From positions 29,794,185-29,858,184 of the forward strand of contig NC_052471.1 of assembly GCF_009730915.1 (NCBI RefSeq): a DNA stretch of 64,000 nucleotides, given 5' to 3'. The notes under the pieces were generated by a model. The model had not been told where the DNA came from and searched no databases. It saw only the letters and a program-made list of their open reading frames with translations. This document shows, one piece after another, positions 21,963 to 32,419 of the stretch; positions within the stretch are counted from its first letter, which is position 1, and every line of letters starts with the position of its first letter. The position numbers and the translations under genes were made by a program. This DNA comes from Dioscorea cayenensis subsp. rotundata. Its lineage: Eukaryota > Streptophyta > Magnoliopsida > Dioscoreales > Dioscoreaceae.

Positions 21963-24287
21963 TTAGAATGCGATGTAGATGGGACTTGTGACAGTGTGCT
22001 TGTCTGACACCCATGATAACTCTCCTTGTTCAATAACCCCAGAGCCTGGATGAGAACCTTTCATGGTGAATGTGATACTGTAGGTAATTTGTTGTTCAAC
22101 TCTGGTGAAGCTAAGGCTGTATTGAGATAGGTCAATTTTCACATTTGGTGGTTCTACGATCTTGGCGTTGTAGAGTTCCCTAGCATCACCTACGTTTGTT
22201 ACTGTTCTACTGACAGTGATCCTTGCTAATCTTGATTTCATCGGTATGCCTATTGAGGGATAATTGAGTTGCTCACCAGAAATGGATCTAGTACATTGGG
22301 TGTTATTAATCTTGGTGAATTTTTGGACTGTTCGGCTATTATTAAAAAAAATTCCGCAAAGATAGGCGATATAATCATTTGGTTCAATGTTGTAGAGGAG
22401 ACCTGGATCCATGGCATTTGTTGCATTGACTTGCCCTGCTCCCCGTTGGAGAATGTTAGCACTGCTGTTCAAAGTTGCTTCATCAAAGATTGGTTTTCCA
22501 TCTAAGTCGAATGTGTTGGCCGTGGTGATGAGTGCTGATTGGATCTCTGATGTTGACCATTGACGCTTGTTGTCATTCTTTAACTTGCTCATGATAAGAG
22601 CCACAATTCCGGAAACATGAGGTGTGGCCATGGATGTGCCACTCAAGAAGTTGAACGTCTTTGTTGTTAGACCAGATGGAAAAGGCCCAACTTCTACTGG
22701 CCATGCAGATAGAATATTCACTCCAGGTGCAGTGACATCTGGCTTAACAATGTTTCCATTATACCTAGCAGGGCCTCTTGATGAGAAGTAGGCTAATGCT
22801 GGAGCTGGGCGAGCGCCAAATATGGTTCCACCAAAGGTGATCTTTGCTGTTGGTGAAGAGCTGTTAGCAAAATAAGCTTTAATTTCAATGGCGTCTTTAT
22901 CACTCACATGTGATACAGGGAGATGGTGAGCTTCTGAAGATGTCGTAAATCCTAAGACATTAAAGTTCATAAGGATCATGCCTGCGCCCCCAGCATTCCT
23001 GACGAAATCACCTTTATCAATGCTCTTTATATTTCCAATATAGCACATCACAATTTTGCCCCGAACATTGATGCCATTTAATGAATTGTTCTTGCAAAAC
23101 TGTTGGTCCGCTTGTCCATTGCTGCCTGGAAAAACAAGAGGAAGAAACTTATTAGTGACTGTGTTAGGTTGATAGGCAGTTTCCCCATGGAATTGCTGTC
23201 CATTCCCAAGCGTCACAGTTGCTCTTATTCTTCGATCTGTACTGGTTGCACCGACAACCATATCCCACGGAGCAGCATGACTTAGTGTCCTCGGGTTTGG
23301 GCCGTTGTTGCCAGCCGCTGTACAGGGAAAGATCCCCTTTTGCATTGCCGAGTATGTGGCAACAGCAACAGAGTCCCATTCGAAGGAAGTGGGCAAGGAA
23401 TTCTTTGGTAACCCAAAGGACATTTGAAGGATATGCACCCCATCTTGCATTGCTTTATCAATGCCTGCTATGATACCACTATTTTCGCAACCTATATCAC
23501 CCCAACACACCTTATACACTGATATAAATGCTCTTGGAGCCATCCCGGCAGCTCTTCCGCGAGCTTGGCCGAGGACTTCCGCATTATCGACAAAATTGCC
23601 CGCTGCAATGCCAGCCACATGCGTTCCATGACCTTGATCTATGTCAGTTGGTGGATTAGTCGTATTACCTTGTTTGAAAGATTGTGCCCCAATGACTTTA
23701 CCATTACAAGACGGCCTTGGAAGGTAACAACTTACGTTCCTCCATCCGCTTGGGCGTGGTGGCATTCCTGTATCTTCAAAAGATGGATGGGGCAAGTGAA
23801 TTCCGGAATCCAACACTCCTATGACAATTCCCTCGCCGTAAAAGGAGTTACTAGTGGACCAAGCACCAAATAATGTGCTTAAGTTTAGTAACTCATGAGT
23901 ATAGGTTGTTTGGAGCTCGAGCCGCTGGCTTGGCTCAGCACCCAAAAATCCATCCATATTTTCCATGGCTCTCACTTCTGCAGGAGTTAATCTTGCTGCA
24001 AACCCACTAATTGCTTCTTTATATGAGTAAACCAATCGCGGCTCGCCTGTGTCTAGAGTAGTGTTGGGTAGAAAGGACATGTGCCAATTCTTTAAATCCT
24101 CGGCGCCCAAGAAATTTGAACCATCTGGCTTTAGTACATGAACAATGTAGATTTGGATTTGGCTAGTATTTTCTCCATAGTCATTGACTATGGGTAGTAG
24201 CTGGCCATGAACCAAGAAACCCAAGTTAAAAGAGATAAAAAGGAGAAGAACCGAGAAAGAAGTGAACCCACACTTGAACTCTCCCAT
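21963..24287 (-). CDS. Subtilisin-like serine protease (SBT1-type subtilase), paralogue A
   Basis: An intronless 774-residue pre-pro-protease, predicted to be secreted to the apoplast. Residues 1-28 form a hydrophobic signal peptide ending VHG. About 44-128 is the I9 propeptide (YIVHVLKPDG ... GFAARLTPAEVRAM), with the likely mature start near TTYTHELLNL. Catalytic residues are Asp160 (VIGVLDSGI), His220 (DQGHGTHVAG) and Ser552 (SGTSMATPHVSG), with oxyanion Asn327 (AAGNNGP). A PA-type insertion (about 370-480) and a C-terminal fibronectin-III-like domain (from LNYPSIGIPM, about 674) complete the plant SBT layout. Several N-x-S/T glycosylation sites are present. The gene appears intact. It is the distant member of a three-gene family with 49924-52245 and 54086-56401. 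Substrate unknown. The sequence style resembles the SBT1.2/SbtM group, but subgroup assignment is from memory. Confidence 0.96.
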   Translation of the reverse strand: MGEFKCGFTSFSVLLLFISFNLGFLVHGQLLPIVNDYGENTSQIQIYIVHVLKPDGSNFLGAEDLKNWHMSFLPNTTLDTGEPRLVYSYKEAISGFAARLTPAEVRAMENMDGFLGAEPSQRLELQTTYTHELLNLSTLFGAWSTSNSFYGEGIVIGVLDSGIHLPHPSFEDTGMPPRPSGWRNVSCYLPRPSCNGKVIGAQSFKQGNTTNPPTDIDQGHGTHVAGIAAGNFVDNAEVLGQARGRAAGMAPRAFISVYKVCWGDIGCENSGIIAGIDKAMQDGVHILQMSFGLPKNSLPTSFEWDSVAVATYSAMQKGIFPCTAAGNNGPNPRTLSHAAPWDMVVGATSTDRRIRATVTLGNGQQFHGETAYQPNTVTNKFLPLVFPGSNGQADQQFCKNNSLNGINVRGKIVMCYIGNIKSIDKGDFVRNAGGAGMILMNFNVLGFTTSSEAHHLPVSHVSDKDAIEIKAYFANSSSPTAKITFGGTIFGARPAPALAYFSSRGPARYNGNIVKPDVTAPGVNILSAWPVEVGPFPSGLTTKTFNFLSGTSMATPHVSGIVALIMSKLKNDNKRQWSTSEIQSALITTANTFDLDGKPIFDEATLNSSANILQRGAGQVNATNAMDPGLLYNIEPNDYIAYLCGIFFNNSRTVQKFTKINNTQCTRSISGEQLNYPSIGIPMKSRLARITVSRTVTNVGDARELYNAKIVEPPNVKIDLSQYSLSFTRVEQQITYSITFTMKGSHPGSGVIEQGELSWVSDKHTVTSPIYIAF

Positions 24288-24910
24288 TTGAGTATGTCTT
24301 GCACTGGCTCATGCTATCCTGATATCCCAATTTATAGACAATCCTTCGGTGATTTAAGATGCCACATTGCTGCACGCATTGTTATTATTTGATAAAGGCA
24401 TATGCATCTCATCTAAATTATGATAAATTATTTTCTTGTAGCATAGGATACCACATTGGATTCAGACGGGGAATACAATTGGAGATGAAGGATTTCGTTG
24501 ATAATTTTGAACTTCAGAGCGTGTTTAGCCTTTGGATGCTATGAAACCCATACTATCTTACTATCATTCTGCAATGCAAGGAGTATGCTGTCCTCCTCTC
24601 CGTGATTATGTCTCTTTTGATAGAGTATTCGATTCCCATTAAGGAGTGTTTTTTTAGAATTGAATTATTCATACTGAAGGTCTCAGCTCACTAGACTAAC
24701 ATATAGTTTAAGGGATTATGTCCACAATATGGAGAAGTTTAAGGATGATGTGTATGAGCCCTTTTTATGCATTGATTACATTCACTTGTATTAATGATAC
24801 AATCTAATAAGCATATCTAGTTGACAAGGACTACGCTTGTTTCTGGCTGTTGTACTTTGTACTTGCTTTACAGCAAGCACAATATTGAAGTAATTGGATC
24901 ATGAGCATCT
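24288..24910 (-). promoter_or_regulatory. Upstream region of subtilase A, shared with paralogues B and C
   Basis: Blocks such as 'gatttaagatgccacat', 'taccacattg...ttcag', 'ttgaacttcagagcgtg' and 'ttgatagagtattcgattcccattaaggagtg' recur in the same order at 52340-52700 and 56500-56900. The duplication therefore carried at least 600 bp of promoter DNA. Confidence 0.75.
24331..24336 (-). promoter_or_regulatory. TATA box of subtilase A
   Basis: Read on the minus strand, TATAAA lies about 45 bp upstream of the start codon, in a segment (attgtctata) that is conserved ahead of paralogues B and C. Confidence 0.6.
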
Positions 24911-25560
24911 TGTGTGCGGTGGAATATTGCTAACATCATATATATATATATATATATATAAATAATAATAATAAATCAATCAATTCAACCAATATTGGGT
25001 GGATTCCCTCAACTTCTCACTGGGCTGAAACAAGAGTTATTATCCATCTAACCTAAAAATGATAATTTTTAGAATTTTTTTTAAAGGTGGATGATGAACC
25101 ACATACATTAATAGAGAATTTCTGAAATTCTTCTAATAATTTTTTTTTCTTTTTGTTTTTTGAAAAAATGATTAAAGAATGAGTATGTTTTATAGGGGAT
25201 AAGAGTTTGGGATTAAAAAAATATTTTCAAATAATTAAAAAAATAAACTTTTAAATAATAATAATAACTTTTACTATTATTAATATTTTTAAAATTAATT
25301 AAAAAAATATATTTATTTAAATAATTCAATCCCTTTAGCATAAACCTAAGAATTGTTAGAAGATTTGATTCCGCATTGATAGAATAGTGTTTATTCTCTA
25401 ACCAAACAATACTACCTACTTAAATTTAAAATATTTTATAAAATTTAAAATATTGAAAAGAAAGAAAAAAGAACAAAGCACTAAGGACAGACTAAGATCT
25501 CACCAGGAGTGAAGAAAACAAAACACTGAAGACTCTAAAAAAGGAAAAGAGAAAGAAAGC
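24911..25560. other. AT-rich spacer
   Basis: An (AT)n run at about 24938-24960 is followed by very AT-rich DNA. No gene or element end is supported. Confidence 0.5.
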
Positions 25561-27960
25561 TGGGATGGCGAAGACATCTACTTGGAGACACAGGCCTGCC
25601 CGAGCTAGAAGACTAAGGGGGATGGATTACTCCCAGTGTAGGTTGACCTTTGGGTCGCTGTCGTCCACTACAAACCTGGCACTCAGGAAACGCCTTTTCA
25701 TACCCCGCATCCAAGTTAACGATCAATGGGTAGAAGGAGATAAAAAAATTGGCAATCACTTCACTGATCACTTCAAATGATAGATTTTGACTCTAATAAA
25801 TCATTGTTTCCTACTTGATTAGCAAAACCTTTTTGTGTTTAAGGAAAGAGTTGACCTCACTTCTGTAGAACTTCCGTTCTCTGTAGAAGAAATCAAGAAA
25901 GCAATCTTTGACTTAAATGCTGATAAGGCCCCAGGCCTGGACAGCTTCCCAATCTTCTTTTCCAAAAACATTAGGATCTTATTCAGGAGAACTTTCATAA
26001 AACTGTGTGATGACTTTTATGAAGGCTCGATCAATTTTGAGCTACTGAACTGGGTCCATATTGCACTTATAACAAAACTCACCGACAAAAGTCTTTGATT
26101 ATCGACCTATCAGTCTAATTAATCTACCTGCAAAATCATTTCCAAAATTCTTAGCACTAGACTAAGTCAAGTTATCAATGACTTAATTGAGGATTCTCAA
26201 TCTGGATTTATTAAGGGTAGATGTATTGCTGATAATATTGTGACAACCCAAGAAGTGATATTCAATCTTCAAACACGGAAACTTCCTAGTTTTGCCTTTA
26301 AAGTGGACTTTGCTAAAGCCTTTGACACTTTAGACTAGAACTTCCTCCTAGAGATTCTAGAAGACAAAGGATTTGGTTCAAGATGGTTATCCTAGATTCA
26401 CACCATTCTAAAAACAGCAAAAACCCGGATACTTATAAATAGAACAACCCAGGGATTTATTCTATGCAAAAGAGGATTAAGACAAGGAGATCAGCTTTCT
26501 CCTCTTCTTTTTGCAATAGCCGCAGATGCACTTAATGCAATGTTCAACCACACCATCAAATTTAAAGTGTTGATTGGAGTGCAACTTGATCAATTTTTGT
26601 TTCCAACCAAACATGGAATCCGCATCGATTTTAAACTGCACTAGAGACTGTCTTCTTATCACTTACCTAGGAGTTCCACTTTCTGGAAGAATACCTAGAC
26701 GCCAAGATTAGACAAAACTCATTGAATCGGTTCGATCTAGACTTTCTCCCTGGAGAGTAATTTATTTATTTTTAGGGGGCCGATTAACTCTTCTCAACTC
26801 AGTATTATCTTCAATTCCAGCTTATTGGATGCCAATTTTCAAACTTCTAGTTTTGGTAATAAAAGAAATCGATAAAATCTAAAGGGATTTTTTTTTTTGG
26901 AAAGGACCAGATCTTGGTTCTAAGGGAATCATACTAGTTGCTTGGAAGAGAATCTGCAGTCCTCGGAATATGGGAAGTTGGGGAATTCTAAATCTACAAG
27001 AATTTAACAGAGCACTACTTGGGAAATGGTGGTGGAATATCATTTCCAACTCAAATAGCTACTAGGCAAAAATCATCAATGCCAACTATTCCAACAAAAA
27101 ATTGCTTGGGGTATTATTTCAGACTCCACCTCGAAATAAATCATTATTCTGGGCAGGGATCAACCCCATTCTTCCTTCATTTAGAGCATGTATTTCCAAA
27201 CATGTAAGAAATGGAGCAAGTACAACAATATGATATGATTGGCGGTTTGAATGGACAACCCTTAAAGATTTTTGGTCTGCCTTATTTACTGATTGTACTG
27301 ATCCTTGGATAAGTTTAAGACAATTCACTCAATTAGATTCCCTGGAGAATCTTTTTCTCACAGCTTCATTAAACGATATCTCCATGACCCTCAACTCAAT
27401 TCCAGATTATTCTAGCAACCAAGAGGACACATATTCTTGGCCTCTAGAAAAAAATGGAACCTTCTCAGTTAATTTTTTCTACAAGTTCTTAATAGGTGGA
27501 GGGGTTCGAAGTCCACTTTACTCCAAATTTTGGAAAATCAGATGCCCAAGCAAAATCACACTTTTCTGCTGGTTAGCCTGGGAAGACAAAATTCTCACTT
27601 TATCTAACCTTTTCAATAAAGTTTGTAATATAATTGCCACATACAATTGTATTCTTTGTCATAAAAATTCTAAAACGGTGGATCACCTTTTCCTTGATTG
27701 AGAATATACGGAAAGAATTTGGTCTTTCTTTCGACAAATTTTTAAAGCTCCCTTTCACCCTCCTTCTCTCTCCAATATTTGGACTTCTTGGATTCCTTCT
27801 TTAAATTCTAATCTTAGAATTATTTGGGATCTTATCTCCAGAGCAATTATATGAAATACTTGGTTGGAGAGAAATAATCAAAATTTTCAATTTAATTGCT
27901 TAACCTTTCATTCTATTAATTTGAAAACTGCTAAACTGCTAATATGCGGGGTATGATTGC
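25560..27960 (+). pseudogene. Degenerate LINE (non-LTR retrotransposon) ORF2 remnant
   Basis: Plus-strand pieces in successive frames match plant LINE ORF2. These include a pre-RT block (IPRIQVNDQWVEG), 'VEEIKKAIFDLNADKAPGLD', then DYRPISL, 'SGFIKGRCIADNIVTTQEV', KVDFAKAFDTLD and 'GLRQGDQLSPLLFAIAADAL'. After that come YLGVPLSGR, a GKWWW-type connection and a zf-RVT block (about 27480-27710, with CILCHKNSKTVDHLFLD). The YADD catalytic segment expected between 26540 and 26640 is missing, apparently deleted. Many stops are present. The element is dead, and no TSD was located. Confidence 0.85.
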
Positions 27961-28352
27961 CAATTTCTTGATCTCCTTCTACCCATTTATTTATGTTTGT
28001 TTTCAAAATATTTAATTTGATCTTTGTATTTGCGAAGTCAACATAATATTTGAGATACAGATGTTTTTAATGTATAAGTGACATGCTTGTTGATATCGGC
28101 CCCATCCCATATATTTTTTGATTATATATATATATATATATATTAAGATGATGACTTGTCAATTAAAAGGAGTTCGGGGACAATCATATGAGAGAAAAAA
28201 AATCATTTTATAATGAAGCTCTCTGTTTTAATTTTTTTTAAAACATTTTATGTTGTTTGAAAGAATATTTTTGTTATATATTAATTGAAAAAACGAAAGA
28301 GAAAAAAATATTAACAAATAGAATTGAAAGAATTGCCAAAAAGTTCATGACT
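27961..28352. other. LINE 3' part or spacer, AT-rich
   Basis: Non-coding, with an (AT)n run at about 28122-28141. It may hold the 3' UTR of the LINE remnant. No tail or TSD could be fixed. Confidence 0.35.
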
Positions 28353-28670
28353 TGTTAACCATTGGATAGCTCACTAGTATGCCACAAGAGTGCTAAGGAA
28401 GAGGGTAAGGGTTCGAATCCTTTCCATGGAAGCACTGTACATATACTGTTCATGCAATGTATACTCGGCTTAAATATTGTTCATCAGTACTATTCTTGAT
28501 CTGGGTATTGGTTCCATATGAGAAAAACAGTAGTTTCACCCCTCCAAGGTTGCAGGGCAGGGGGATTTGCCTAAGAGGTTCGGAAGCCATCATGACTGAT
28601 GTACCTCCATACCTATCTATCCCTTGACAATCCCTTAAATGGGGGCGCTTGTTGCTTATTCAAAAAAAAG
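28353..28670 (+). mobile_element. tRNA-related SINE, about 318 bp
   Basis: The insertion is flanked by a 13-bp direct repeat, aaagttcatgact (28340-28352 and 28671-28683), and ends in an A-rich tail (tattcaaaaaaaag). A pol III B box, ggttcgaatcc, is at 28410-28420, with an A-box-like tagctcactagt at 28367-28378, spaced as in tRNA genes. Together these identify a SINE derived from a tRNA-like promoter. Confidence 0.82.
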
Positions 28671-28770
28671 AAAGTTCATGACTGTCGCAACAATTGTCAC
28701 CTTTTCACCGTCACTAAAGATATACTATAACGATATGCACATTGTTGTCACCAAATGCTGAACTTTACGT

Positions 28771-29539
28771 TAGACGTGGCCATTTTGTATCGAAACCGTG
28801 GAACTGAACCGGAACAGAACCGCAAAAAACTGAACTGGAACCAGCAAAAATCGTAATCGTCAAAAAACCGGAACCTGAACCTTCATACAAGGTTCGGTTA
28901 TGGTTTCAGAATTTGAAAACCGTGGAACCGGCGGTTCAGTCTGTAGTTCAACCTGGCGGTTCAAACTGGAAGTTGAACCGCTGGTTCCAGTTGAATCAAA
29001 ATATTATATTATATACATAATGTCATGAATCATGATATCTGATTAGGTTTGACCGTTTGAGTCATTTGACTGGTAATAACCAAATTAATTATATCTCATT
29101 ATCTGAACACTTGAACCAATTGATTAGGTTTGATAAGGTTTTTATTTTCATATTCTGTTCTCTTTTTTATTGCAACTTCATATAATTAAGTTCAAGCCCT
29201 TTATTTTTTTTATTTCTTCCGCTTGTATTTTTATTGCAAAATATTGTTTTGAATTATTAATATTTTTATTTTTTAATAAAATATTGTATTAAATTAATTC
29301 TTGTGTTTTTGTTTTCATTTTAATTTGAAATATTGGATTATTTAGTTTAACAAAAAAAAAAGCCCGAACCGTATGAACCGCCAAACAGGAACCGTTGAAC
29401 CGAACCGCCATAATCGAAACTGGAACCGAACCGCCAAGAACCTTGCCTAGGAGGTTCGGTTTCGGTTCAAGGTTTCTTTGAACCGGAACCGGCGGATCAG
29501 GAATCGGAACCAGCGGATCCTGAACCACGGCCATGCCTA
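28771..29539. mobile_element. Non-autonomous hAT-like transposon, 769 bp
   Basis: Terminal inverted repeats read TAGACGTGGCC on the left and, inverted, TAGGCATGGCC on the right. The flanks ctttacgt (28763-28770) and ctttacat (29540-29547) form an 8-bp TSD with one difference, the hAT length. Subterminal regions are rich in GGTTC/GAACC motifs in both orientations, with an AT-rich core. No transposase is present. A 90-codon minus frame (29289-29561) arises from the GAACC repeats. Confidence 0.75.
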
Positions 29540-30544
29540 CTTTACATGACAACATATACAAACATCACGTTATAGCTATGTCAATTATTTTTGTCACAAA
29601 ATAGATTATAAAGTGTCACAAAAAAATCATGGATCGTCACAAAATATGTTATTTGATTAATCAATTAGTAAATAATTATCCTTTTTCTTTATTCATTAGT
29701 TATCAAATATCCAACTACTGCCATTTATTTAGTATTCACATTTTGTTACTCTCTATATTCTAGATTTGTTATCTTTTTCATTTACTTTTTATCAATTTAT
29801 ATATTCATTATTTCATTCCTTCTTTTACTTATTTAGGGGTCGTTTGGCATCATTTTTATTTTTTGTTTTTTTTTTTGTTTTGGCCTTTTCCCTCCTTTGT
29901 TATGGATTTTTTGAAAACAAAAGCGTGTTTGGATACACTAATTATTTGTGTATTTTAAAAAAATTAAAATAAAAACACATTTAATTATCCTAAAATTATT
30001 ATGACACTTTTTTATCATTTTTTTCAAATTCATATATTTTTATATTTTTTATAAAAGTTATTTTTCATATTAGTTTACCTAATTGTATTATTAAATAAAA
30101 TTAATAACACATACTAGTATTCTATGGGTAAATATATTCCATAAAATTTGTACCATTTCAAACTAAAAAAATTTATATATGTTGACAATCTTCCAATAAC
30201 TTAGTTGCAATTTCATCTCTAACACGAACCATTTATTGTAGCTTTTTTGGTGTTAATGGGATAACCAAAAGGAAGATGTAGGGTTTTCTGACTCAAATAA
30301 TTAAAAAATGATTTTGGGAATCACTACAAGAAAAATTCCAAATCGGCACGGTAAAATTGGCATAGAAAAAAATTGTGACAAATTTGTTACAACATTTGAT
30401 ACAGAACCAACGAATCGTGTCAAATATATTAATTTTTTAAATGTTTTTTTATTCCATGCCAAATACCGTGCCAAATATATAAATTTAATAATTTTACATG
30501 ACAATGCCAAATGCAGTGCAAAACATTTTTTTTAAAAAAACATG

Positions 30545-31031
30545 ATTATATTAATACCGTGCCAAATATCGTTTTAAAAACCCAAATATAATAATATATT
30601 AATACCGTGCCAAATGTCCTACAAAAATACAAATATAATAGTATATTAATACCATGCCAAAAATATATAGATAATATTAAATTGCTTCTGTGCCAAATAC
30701 CTTGTCAAAAATAAAAATATAATAATATATTAATACCGTGCCAATAATATAAATATAATAATCTAATAATACTGTGCCAAATACGGTGCCAAAATATAAA
30801 TATAATAATATATTAATACCATGTCAAATACCATGCCAAAAATACAAATATATTTATATATAAGTACGGTGCCAAATACAGTGCCAAAAATATAAAGATA
30901 ATAATATATTAATACCGTGCCAAATATGGTGCCAACAATATAAAGATAATAATATATTAATACCGTGCCAAATATGGTACCAAAAATATAAATATAGTAA
31001 CATATTAAAACTGTGCCAGATACCATGCCAA

Positions 31032-31062
<31 letters not shown>

Positions 31063-31285
31063 CGATGCCAAATATGGTGCCAAAAATATAAAGATAATAA
31101 TATATTAATACAGTGCCAAAAATATAAATATAACAATATATTAATACCGTGCCAAATATTGTACAAAAAATATAAATATAGTAATATATTAATTCCGTAC
31201 CAAATACAATGCCAAAAATACAAATGTAATAAATTGATTAATGTTGTACTAAGTACAGTGCCAAAAATACAAATACAATAATTTA
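30545..31285. repeat. Degenerate tandem array, unit about 50-60 bp, within the CACTA element
   Basis: More than a dozen imperfect units follow the pattern 'tattaataccgtgcc', 'aaatatggtgccaaaaatat' and 'aaatataataata'. A shorter block with the same GTGCCAAA core is at 32720-32980. The array yields repetitive minus-strand open frames (30763-31223) that are not genes. Confidence 0.9.
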
Positions 31286-31870
31286 TTAATACATTGTTAA
31301 ACTCCTGATTTAAAATAATTATATATATATAATTGTATTATATATATATATATTAAAATTATATATATAATTATATATTACATATTATATATATAATTAT
31401 AACAACATCCGCTCCTCCTCCGCTTGGTGTCTCGGATGCCTCACAATCATCACCATCGTTGCCATTTCAAGGATATCAGGTATGATCCTCTTTACGCCCT
31501 CATCTTCAATGATGGTGGGATGCTGACGATGCCTACCTCGCTGGAGATCTATCTAAGTATAGCAAATTCTCTACCTAATTTTCTTCTGATATTTTCCTAA
31601 TTTTTGTTGTGTTTTGGTTCTAGATTTGCTCACAAATTACTAAAATTTTAAGCACAAGTTGATAATCTTGACCCAGAGCTCTTCCATAGTGGTATTGTGA
31701 TCTATAATGCTTTTGATTGATTTATTTCTGAATTTTTTTGTTGGTTTGGTGATTAATTAACTTTTTCTAGGGTTAGGGTTCATGCTTCTTTTACATTCGC
31801 TCGCTCTACAATCTTAATTAATTATCATGCATGCATCTAAATTAATGACTTGCTAATAATGTATTTTCAG

Positions 31871-32122
31871 CACATTTGGAAACTTGGAGAGCACTACGGA
31901 GTGGGTGGAGATTGTTTTTAACATCATCATCATAACAAGTGGTCTCTTGTTGGCTACCATGTTGATTGGTAACATCAAGGTACGTAAGTGGCCAATTATA
32001 TAATCAACTTCATATATGCATAATATGTTGTTTGTAAATTAACAGTGACTCATGATGTATGATTTGTTGCATAAATGTACGGGTGTTCTTGCACGCAACC
32101 ACAAGGGAGCAGGAATCACATC
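31871..32122 (+). pseudogene. Captured fragment of a CNGC4-like cyclic-nucleotide-gated channel
   Basis: Exon 31871-31979 is preceded by a tttcag acceptor and followed by a gtacgtaag donor. It encodes 'TFGNLESTTEWVEIVFN', then SGLLLATMLIGNIK, the pore-to-S6 region of plant CNGCs of the CNGC2/4 type. The next piece, at 32083-32122, continues VFLHATT, the expected start of the following exon, but the acceptor reads tacgg instead of an AG. The piece soon leaves homology. Introns were retained, so capture was from genomic DNA. Not expected to make a channel. Confidence 0.72.
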
Positions 32123-32244
32123 GAAATTTTTTGTAAGGATAATCTTGCTGAATTCATAAGCAAATTAATTACTGCATGCATTTTGGTTTTTAGTAAATGA
32201 AGTAAGGAAACCTGATGAAGTTGGTGTAATTTAATTATGTTAGG

Positions 32245-32419
32245 CATCACAGCAGAAAAGGAGTAAGTCTTTGGTTTTGAAAGGGTGGAATGGGAATTTG
32301 AAGGCAGGTTATGATCCATGTGTCTCAGAGTACAGTGATGTGTATTTTAATCGCCCAGATGTTCAAGAAGCTCTACATGCTAATGTTACCAAGTTGCCGT
32401 ATGAGTGGTCTCATTGCAG
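32245..32419 (+). pseudogene. Captured exon of a serine carboxypeptidase-like (SCPL) gene
   Basis: One open exon is bounded by ttatgttag and gcag|gttag. It reads '[20 protein letters not shown]', then '[18 protein letters not shown]', a highly conserved SCPL/carboxypeptidase II segment that lies before the catalytic Asp and His. No catalytic residue is included. The exon is in the same orientation as the CNGC fragment. The splice sites look usable, so a chimeric transcript is possible. Confidence 0.75.

Noticed and set aside
29289..29561. Minus-strand 90-codon frame
   Set aside because: It results from GAACC/GGTTC subterminal repeats of the hAT-like element.
30763..31223. Minus-strand frames with repeated YYLYIFGTIFGT-like residues
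   Set aside because: Pure translation of the CACTA subterminal repeat array.
30545..31285. CRISPR-like or satellite interpretation of the repeat array
   Set aside because: Units are degenerate without unique spacers, and the array lies within defined CACTA ends in a plant genome.
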